Shown here: one piece after another, positions 57,785-64,000 of the stretch
Position numbering within the stretch: the stretch's first letter is position 1
Layout of the letters: every line of letters begins with the position of its first letter
Origin: JAXJQF01 sp036311285
GTDB taxonomy: Bacteria; Pseudomonadota; Gammaproteobacteria; Enterobacterales; Succinivibrionaceae
Reading direction: 5' to 3'
DNA length: 64,000 nucleotides
Assembly (NCBI GenBank): GCA_036311285.1
Contig: JAXJQF010000006.1
Span: forward strand, 1-64,000
Notes under the pieces: model-generated
The model's input: the letters and a program-made list of their open reading frames with translations, nothing else
Told to the model about the DNA's origin: nothing
The model's database searches: none
Position numbers and translations under genes: made by a program

Positions 57785-58810
57785 ATGAAACAACGTATTA
57801 TTACAGGTGTTATTTTAATTTTATTGGCTTTTTTTTGGATTTATACACCTTCATGTGAGTCATTGTTGTCTAAAGTTGGTCTTGTAACTCACCTTAGTCT
57901 TATTCCATTCTTTTTCTTTATAATTGGTCTATGTGTGATTTTATCTGTTTCAACATACGAATTTTTACAATTTATTTTACCTAAAAAGATAGAGTATGAT
58001 GAAAATAATCAATTGACTAAAGCTTCAAGGTTAAGAAGCTTATTTAGAGTGTTTGTAATTGAAGTTGTAGGATTGTTTATTTTCTTATATTTTATTTGCT
58101 TTAATGGTTTCGGTTTTGCTTATGAAATCGCAACAGAATGGGCTAGACCACAAAATCTATTTACAAACTTACATGGTCACGATATCTATAAATATATCTT
58201 ATGTTTAAGCGTTGTTCTATGGTTAGTAAATGCTGTGTTAGTAATGACGTATCCAAAATCTAAAGTTATCGTGTCAAATATGTTTTTTAAGTTGTTTAGC
58301 TTTTTCATAATTTTTGCCTCATTCGCGTTATCTGCTTTAGTTTTAAGATTTTCAGGTTATAAGACAGACCCATACATGGGAAGTAACATTATTTTATCTG
58401 TAATGATTTTAGTATGGTGTGCAGATAGTGGGGCTTATTTTGTTGGTAGAGCTATTGGTAAACACAAGATGTCTCCAAATGTTAGTCCTAATAAGACTAT
58501 TGAAGGTTTATTAGGTGGAGTTGTTTGTTCGTTAATTGCTTTTGTTATTTTAGAAAAACTCAACATGTTTGGAACAGAAGGTTATAGCTCAAATTTATAT
58601 GCTTTAACTTTTGCGGCTGTATGTACAGTGATTATATCTGTATTTGGAGACTTAATGGAAAGCGTGTTTAAGAGAGAAGCTGGAATTAAAGACTCTGGAG
58701 TGATTTTCCCCGGTCATGGAGGTATGCTAGACCGTTTAGATTCTGTATATGCAGCTTTTCCAATGTTTATTATGAGTTACGCTTTATTTGAATTAGTTGT
58801 AGGTAAGTAA
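57785..58810 (+). CDS. cdsA: Phosphatidate cytidylyltransferase
   Basis: 341-residue membrane enzyme making CDP-diacylglycerol. About eight transmembrane helices are visible. The C-terminal family signature is complete: FKREAGIKDSGVIFPGHGG followed by LDRLDS. It is longer than E. coli CdsA (285), with extra sequence in the loop after the second helix. One base separates it from dxr. Confidence 0.95.
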   Translation: MKQRIITGVILILLAFFWIYTPSCESLLSKVGLVTHLSLIPFFFFIIGLCVILSVSTYEFLQFILPKKIEYDENNQLTKASRLRSLFRVFVIEVVGLFIFLYFICFNGFGFAYEIATEWARPQNLFTNLHGHDIYKYILCLSVVLWLVNAVLVMTYPKSKVIVSNMFFKLFSFFIIFASFALSALVLRFSGYKTDPYMGSNIILSVMILVWCADSGAYFVGRAIGKHKMSPNVSPNKTIEGLLGGVVCSLIAFVILEKLNMFGTEGYSSNLYALTFAAVCTVIISVFGDLMESVFKREAGIKDSGVIFPGHGGMLDRLDSVYAAFPMFIMSYALFELVVGK

Positions 58811-58811
58811 A

Positions 58812-60002
58812 ATGAATAAGATTGCATTGTTAGGAGCAACAGGCTCAATTGGAAATAGTACTTTAGATGTGATCATAAAAAATCCAGATCAGTACGAGCT
58901 TTACGCTGCAACAGGTAGTTCAAATAGCGTAAAGATGATTGAAATCGTAAAGGAGTTCAATCCGAAAGTAGTTGTAATGAACGATGAAAGAGCATATACC
59001 CAAGTTAAGGAGTTTGTTAAGGACAATTCATTAAAGGTTGATGTTCTTTGTGGTGAAGAGCATTTATGTGCTGTAGCATCTTCTGAAGAATACGATAGTG
59101 TTATGTCTGCAATTGTAGGTGCAGCGGGTTTAAAGCCTACAATTGCAGCAGCTTCTATGGGGAAGACTATTTATTTAGCAAACAAAGAAGCATTAGTAAC
59201 AAGTGGTCATATTTTATTAAAAACAGTTCATCGTTATAAGGCAAAGTTATTACCTGTTGATAGTGAACACAATGCAATTTTCCAATGCTTACCAATTGAA
59301 GAACAAGAGAGAATGGGGTATTGCCAATTAAAGGAAGCAGGTGTTGATAAGATTTTATTAACAGGTTCAGGTGGTCCATTTAGAGATAGAGATTTAAATT
59401 TATTCTCTTCAATTACTCCAGAAGAAGCAGTAAAGCATCCTAATTGGAGTATGGGAAAGAAAATCAGTGTTGATAGTGCAACGATGATGAATAAGGGGTT
59501 AGAGTTTATAGAAGCAAAATGGTTGTTTAACTGTACACCAGAAGATATTCAAGTAGTTATTCATCCTGAATCTGTTATTCATTCTATGGTTCAATATATC
59601 GATGGTTCTGTTATAGCTCAAATGGGTGAACCTGATATGAGAACTCCTATAGCTCGAGCTATGGCTTGGCCAAATAGAGTTAACTCAGGTGTAGGTAATC
59701 TAAATTTTAGTACCTTGAAGAGTCTTACATTTAGAGATGTTGATTATAATCGTTACCCATGTTTAAAACTTGCAATTGAGGCGTGTTTTACATCTCAAGC
59801 TATGACAACGGCTTTAAATGCTGCTAATGAAGTAGCAGTAGCAAGCTTCTTAGACGGTAAGATTAAATTTACTGATATCTATGAGATTTGTGCAAAGGTT
59901 GCATCAAGTTTCTCTCATTTAGATGCGAATGACTTAGAATCTATCTTAGAAATAGATACTCAAGCAAGAGCAAGAGCGTTTCAAGTTCTCTGTAACTATT
60001 AA
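58812..60002 (+). CDS. dxr: 1-deoxy-D-xylulose 5-phosphate reductoisomerase
   Basis: 396-residue NADPH enzyme (E. coli 398), second step of the MEP pathway. It shows LLGATGSIGNSTLDVI (NADPH site), LANKEALV, LPVDSEHNAIFQCL (metal ligands), the flexible loop HPNWSMGKKISVDSATMMNK and FIEAKWLF. Located between cdsA and rseP, as in Vibrio and Pseudomonas; E. coli has it before uppS. Confidence 0.97.
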   Translation: MNKIALLGATGSIGNSTLDVIIKNPDQYELYAATGSSNSVKMIEIVKEFNPKVVVMNDERAYTQVKEFVKDNSLKVDVLCGEEHLCAVASSEEYDSVMSAIVGAAGLKPTIAAASMGKTIYLANKEALVTSGHILLKTVHRYKAKLLPVDSEHNAIFQCLPIEEQERMGYCQLKEAGVDKILLTGSGGPFRDRDLNLFSSITPEEAVKHPNWSMGKKISVDSATMMNKGLEFIEAKWLFNCTPEDIQVVIHPESVIHSMVQYIDGSVIAQMGEPDMRTPIARAMAWPNRVNSGVGNLNFSTLKSLTFRDVDYNRYPCLKLAIEACFTSQAMTTALNAANEVAVASFLDGKIKFTDIYEICAKVASSFSHLDANDLESILEIDTQARARAFQVLCNY

Positions 60003-60014
60003 AAGGAATAATTT

Positions 60015-61385
60015 GTGGATATTTTAGGTAACATTGTATATTTCTTAATTGCAATAGTCTTATTGATATTAATACATGAATTAGGCCATTTTATAGTTGC
60101 TAGATTATGTGGTGTTTATGTCGAAAGATTCTCGTTAGGCTTTGGTCCAGTTATTTATTCATATAAAGGTTCAAATGGGACAGAGTATTCTTTATCATTA
60201 CTTCCGTTGGGTGGATATGTAAAAATGTATGGAGAATCTGTTGATAGTGAACAAGTTTTAATAAGTGAAGAGAATAAGAAAAAGTCTTTTTCTCACAAGA
60301 GAGTTTGGCAAAGATTTTTAATAGTTGGGGCTGGGCCTTTCTTTAATATTGTTTTAGCTTGGATTTTGTATAGTATTGTATTTTTCTATGGTATTGACGC
60401 GGCTAAACCAATTGTAAATGTTGAAGCAAATTCTGTTGCACAAAAAGCTGGTTTTAAAACAAACGACCAAATAGTCTCAATTAACAATGTAAATGTAAGT
60501 GATTGGGAAGAAACTTTATATGAATTAATTGGTCATTCAGGTGAAAAAAGCGTTGAGGTTCAAGTAAAGGGGAATTTGGGTAAGGATAGCCTAAGAAATA
60601 TAATTTTGCCTTTAGATGCTTTTTCTATTGATCCTGAAAAGCAAGATGTTTTAAAAGATCTTGGTTTAGATGTAAAGTATGTTGAAGTATATGATGAAAT
60701 AGGGCATGTAGAAAAGAATAGCCCTGCTGAAAAAGCTAGTCTTGAAGTTGGCGATAAAATTAAATCATATAATGCAATTAATTATACAACCTGGAATGAA
60801 TTTACTAGTTATATCAAGACTCATCCTAACGAAGAGATATTCTTAGAGGTTTATAAGGGCAACGATGATGTAAATGCAATTATTAAGACCTTGGTTCCTG
60901 AGTTACGTGAAGTTAATGACAAGGAAATCGGTTTTGCAGGTATCGCTCCTAAAGTTAAAAGAATTGAAGAAGTGTACTTTACAAAACAATATCCTTTTGG
61001 TGAGGCAATTATAAAGGGTGCTCAAAAGACCGGTCACATGAGTTGTGTTACTTTAAATTTCATAACTAAATTTATTACTGGTGACATTTCTCATAAGAAT
61101 GTGTCAGGTCCTATTGGTATTGCAAAGGGGGCAGGTATGACTGCCCGTATAAGTTTTGTTGTTTATCTAAGTTTTTTAGCTTTAATTAGTGTAAACTTAG
61201 GTGTTTTAAATTTACTGCCTGTTCCTGTACTAGATGGTGGTCATCTATTATTCTATATAGTAGAAGCAATTAGAGGTAAACCGCTATCAGAGAAACTAAT
61301 GAATGTACTTTTAAAAATAGGCATGTTTTTATTGTTGATGTTGATGTCGTTATCTATTTTTAACGATATCGTATTTAATATATAA
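60015..61385 (+). CDS. rseP: Site-2 intramembrane protease RseP
   Basis: 456-residue zinc metalloprotease (E. coli 450) that cleaves anti-sigma-E factor RseA and signal peptide remnants. The zinc motif HELGH is at 21-25 in the first membrane helix, two PDZ domains lie in the middle (near VEANSVAQKAGFKTNDQIVS and VEKNSPAEKASLEVGDKI), and the LDG motif is in NLLPVPVLDGGHLLFY. It begins with GTG; AAAAGGA lies nine bases upstream. Confidence 0.96.
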   Translation: MDILGNIVYFLIAIVLLILIHELGHFIVARLCGVYVERFSLGFGPVIYSYKGSNGTEYSLSLLPLGGYVKMYGESVDSEQVLISEENKKKSFSHKRVWQRFLIVGAGPFFNIVLAWILYSIVFFYGIDAAKPIVNVEANSVAQKAGFKTNDQIVSINNVNVSDWEETLYELIGHSGEKSVEVQVKGNLGKDSLRNIILPLDAFSIDPEKQDVLKDLGLDVKYVEVYDEIGHVEKNSPAEKASLEVGDKIKSYNAINYTTWNEFTSYIKTHPNEEIFLEVYKGNDDVNAIIKTLVPELREVNDKEIGFAGIAPKVKRIEEVYFTKQYPFGEAIIKGAQKTGHMSCVTLNFITKFITGDISHKNVSGPIGIAKGAGMTARISFVVYLSFLALISVNLGVLNLLPVPVLDGGHLLFYIVEAIRGKPLSEKLMNVLLKIGMFLLLMLMSLSIFNDIVFNI

Positions 61386-61406
61386 AGAAATAATCAGAGA
61401 AATTTA

Positions 61407-63854
61407 ATGACTAATAGAATATTAAAGAAATTAGCCTTATTTGGATGCGTTGTTGCATCATTAATTGGTAGCTATAATATTGCTTATGCTGCTGATGAAA
61501 AGCAATTTTTAATTACAGACATAAATGTAAAAGGGTTGTATAGAGTAACTAAGGGCGCAGTCTTATTGTCTTTACCTATTAGTGTAGGAGATAGAGTTAC
61601 TAGAGAAGATATTTCCAAGTCATTAAAGAGTGTTTATCATTCATCAAACTTTGATGAAGTTTCTGCAAAAATTACTGATAGTGGGGTATTAACGGTAATA
61701 GTTAAAGAAAGACCTACAATCGTAAGCGTTAAGTATGCAGGTAATAATAACATCAAAGAAGAACAAATTGACGAAATTATCAAAGCTCAAGGTGTTAAGG
61801 TCGGTGAAATATTAAATATTCAAAAACTTCATGAATTAGAGAACTCTCTAGAGGATTACTATAACTCTATGGGACGTTATCAAGCTAAGGTTAAGACTAT
61901 ATTAGTTTACCTTCCGAGAAACCGTGTAGACGTAAAGTTTAGCTTTACTGAAGGTGTTCGAGCAGAAATTGAACAAATCAACATTGTTGGTAACAAAGTG
62001 TTTACAGAGTCGAAACTATTAAGTTTATTGGAATTAAGAGATAGTGTGCCTTGGTGGAACTTTATTGCTGATAGAAAGTTTGAAGCTCAAAAGTTTAATG
62101 CTGACTTAGAAACATTACGCTCATATTATATGAATCGCGGTTACGTTCGTTTTAATGTTGATTCTTCTAGAATTGAATTATCTCCAACAAGAAAAGGAGT
62201 GTACGTTAGTATTTCAATTTCAGAAGGTGAACAATATAAGCTTAATAAATTTAAGGTTATTGGTGAAACATTTGGTCATACAAAAGAAATGGAAGCTATT
62301 ATTCCATTGCTTAAGGATGATATTTATAATGCTGCTCAGATAGCTCATACAGAAGAAATTTTAGCTAATTTCTTATCTAAATACGGTTACGCGTATACTA
62401 AGGTGAGAGCTGTTCCTATTATTGATGATGAAAAGAAAATTGTTGACTTAAACTTTATGGTTGAGCCTGGTAAACGTATTTATGTAACAGATGTGAAGAT
62501 TACGGGCAATACTATTACTGTTGATGAGGTTATTCGTCGAGAAATTCGTCAAATGGATGGCTCATGGCTATTAAACGAATCAATCAAAGTAAGTAAGAGA
62601 AGATTAAATCAATTAGGTTTTTTTGATACTGCTGATGTAACTCCAAAACCAATTGGTTTTAGTGGAGATACTGTAGAGGTTGTAGCTAATGTTAAAGAAA
62701 GACCAACGGGGTCTATTAAAGCTGGTATTGGTTACGGTACAGAAACAGGTTTATCTTTAAATGGTGAAATCTCACAAGACAATTTCTTAGGTTATGGTGG
62801 TAAAGGTTCTATTGGTATCAACACCAATAAGTACAATAGAAAAATAGACTTAAGTTATAATGAACCTTTCTTAACTTTAGATGGCGTTTCCTTGGGTGCT
62901 AATATTTATCATGAGTATTTCAAAGCAGGGGATGCAAACTTGATCGATTATAAGAACAAGAAATATGGTCTAAATGTTACTCTTGGTTATCCTTTAGATG
63001 AACATAAGTTTATAAGCTATTTTGTTGGTTATGAGCATAACCAAATTTCTCAAGTTAACTCTTTCTATCAAGTGCAAAAGTTCTGGGATATTTATATTGA
63101 AAATAGAAGACATTCTGGAGAAGTAGTTTTTGAAAACTTTGATACAGGTGTTAACTTTACTAGAAATTATTTAGATAGAGGCGTTTTCCCAACAGAGGGG
63201 AATAAGCAACGTTTAAACTTTATGTTTACAATACCGGGTTCCGATACTCAATACTATAAGGTTGGAGGGGATACTACTCACTTTTTCCCTCTTGATAGAA
63301 ATCGTAGATTTATCTTTAATGTACGTGGTAAAGTTGCTTATGGTAATGGTTATGGCACAAAGAACGGTTATGACCAAATACTTCCATTCTTTGAAAACTA
63401 CTACTTAGGTGGTGATGAATGGTTAAGAGGTTTTAAATATAACTCGGCAGGTCCAAAGGCTTTATATTTTGCTAACATCAATGGTAATAACTATACAATG
63501 CCTACAGATGGAGCTGTAGGTGGTAACGCTATTGCAGCTGCAAGCTTCCAATTAATTGTCCCTACACCATTTGCAAGTGAAGGTTCAGAAAATTCTGTAA
63601 GAACATCATTATTCTTTGATATAGGTTCGGTATGGGATACTACTTTTGATAAAGATTTATTACCTCCAACATTAGGTAATAACGGTTATTTGTATGATTA
63701 TAGCGACTATAAAAAATATAGAGCTTCTGCTGGTTTGACTTTTATTTGGATGTCTCCAATGGGGCCTTTAGGGTTCTCTTTAGCTAAACCAGTGAAAGAA
63801 TATGATGGTGATGATACAGAGTTTTTCAGTTTCACAATGGGTAGAACGTTCTAA
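61407..63854 (+). CDS. bamA: Outer membrane protein assembly factor BamA
   Basis: 815-residue Omp85 protein (E. coli 810) that inserts beta-barrel proteins into the outer membrane. A signal peptide ends at AYA (about residue 28). Five POTRA domains follow (about 33-430; the first starts FLITDINVKGLYRVT), then a 16-stranded barrel. The loop-6 motif, usually VRGF, reads LRGF in EWLRGFKYNSAGPKAL. The protein ends with the aromatic GRTF expected of outer-membrane barrels. Confidence 0.97.
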   Translation: MTNRILKKLALFGCVVASLIGSYNIAYAADEKQFLITDINVKGLYRVTKGAVLLSLPISVGDRVTREDISKSLKSVYHSSNFDEVSAKITDSGVLTVIVKERPTIVSVKYAGNNNIKEEQIDEIIKAQGVKVGEILNIQKLHELENSLEDYYNSMGRYQAKVKTILVYLPRNRVDVKFSFTEGVRAEIEQINIVGNKVFTESKLLSLLELRDSVPWWNFIADRKFEAQKFNADLETLRSYYMNRGYVRFNVDSSRIELSPTRKGVYVSISISEGEQYKLNKFKVIGETFGHTKEMEAIIPLLKDDIYNAAQIAHTEEILANFLSKYGYAYTKVRAVPIIDDEKKIVDLNFMVEPGKRIYVTDVKITGNTITVDEVIRREIRQMDGSWLLNESIKVSKRRLNQLGFFDTADVTPKPIGFSGDTVEVVANVKERPTGSIKAGIGYGTETGLSLNGEISQDNFLGYGGKGSIGINTNKYNRKIDLSYNEPFLTLDGVSLGANIYHEYFKAGDANLIDYKNKKYGLNVTLGYPLDEHKFISYFVGYEHNQISQVNSFYQVQKFWDIYIENRRHSGEVVFENFDTGVNFTRNYLDRGVFPTEGNKQRLNFMFTIPGSDTQYYKVGGDTTHFFPLDRNRRFIFNVRGKVAYGNGYGTKNGYDQILPFFENYYLGGDEWLRGFKYNSAGPKALYFANINGNNYTMPTDGAVGGNAIAAASFQLIVPTPFASEGSENSVRTSLFFDIGSVWDTTFDKDLLPPTLGNNGYLYDYSDYKKYRASAGLTFIWMSPMGPLGFSLAKPVKEYDGDDTEFFSFTMGRTF

Positions 63855-63982
63855 GATATAAGCAAAATAGTTTATATTTGTGAATGATTAAATGAATATT
63901 ATTGTAAAGAATTGTATAATAGTTAGATTATAATGTAATATGCATTTTATATATAAAAAAATAAAGTTTTAGGAGTATGAAC

Positions 63983-64000
63983 ATGAAGAAGATTTTATCT
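63983..64000 (+). CDS. skp: First codons of a probable Skp/OmpH periplasmic chaperone
   Basis: Only six codons (MKKILS) are inside the window. AGGAG lies seven bases before the ATG at 63983. The basic, hydrophobic start suits a signal peptide, and skp follows bamA in most gammaproteobacteria, so the name is inferred from position. Confidence 0.45.

Noticed and set aside
1..64000. CRISPR array, prophage, toxin or antiphage defence system
   Set aside because: No regularly spaced repeats, phage structural genes or recognised defence genes appear; the window is nearly all core metabolism and envelope genes.

Overview
The window is AT-rich gammaproteobacterial chromosome, almost all of it conserved housekeeping genes. 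The support is a near-canonical Crp, a six-gene Na+-translocating NADH:quinone reductase operon, type IVa pilus genes pilMNOPQ beside mrcA and aroKB, a gammaproteobacterial-type rpsB leader RNA, and the block rpsB-tsf-pyrH-frr-uppS-cdsA-dxr-rseP-bamA. The blocks resemble Pasteurellales, Vibrionales and Aeromonadales, but PilQ is longer than the short Pasteurellaceae ComE form. I cannot name the genus from sequence alone. I saw no rRNA, tRNA, CRISPR array, prophage or antiphage locus.

Layout. 1-152: the end of an IS3-like element. 218-3780 (minus): meso-diaminopimelate dehydrogenase and PBP1a. 3947-8939: pilMNOPQ. 9070-15032: aroK-aroB-damX-rpe-gph-trpS, with dam missing from its usual place. 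15060-19308: an RND efflux adaptor and pump. 19417-24359: argD, crp, a PlsC-like acyltransferase and an ornithine-decarboxylase-type gene, separated by regulatory intergenic DNA that includes a near-consensus CRP site. 24929-28112: five minor pilins without pilY1. 28235-31058 (minus): yheS-rlmJ. 31273-34305: pdxST with divergent pdxR. 34407-38367: slyD with a large Cys/His tail, thiI, yajL and panE. 38508-43634: xseB-ispA-dxs-yajQ and ampG. 43889-49772: nqrABCDEF. 49843-53443 (minus): map and glnD. 53802-64000: rpsB to bamA, then the first codons of a probable skp.

How the genes work together. dxs and dxr (MEP pathway), ispA and uppS form a route from pyruvate and glyceraldehyde-3-phosphate to undecaprenyl diphosphate, which feeds the peptidoglycan polymerised by MrcA; AmpG recycles muropeptides. 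The two pilus clusters supply the inner-membrane alignment complex, the secretin and the tip/minor pilins, but not the motor ATPases, PilC, PilD or a major pilin. Vitamin B6 is made by PdxST rather than from Dxs product.

I found no clearly new multi-gene system. The observations most worth checking are an apparent internal translation start in damX, a switch-like leader RNA upstream of the decarboxylase, the layered crp/acyltransferase intergenic region, a 19-codon ORF with a very strong ribosome binding site, the extended metal-binding tail of SlyD, and the missing dam and pilY1. Coordinates and motif matches were read by eye; no alignment or folding software was used.
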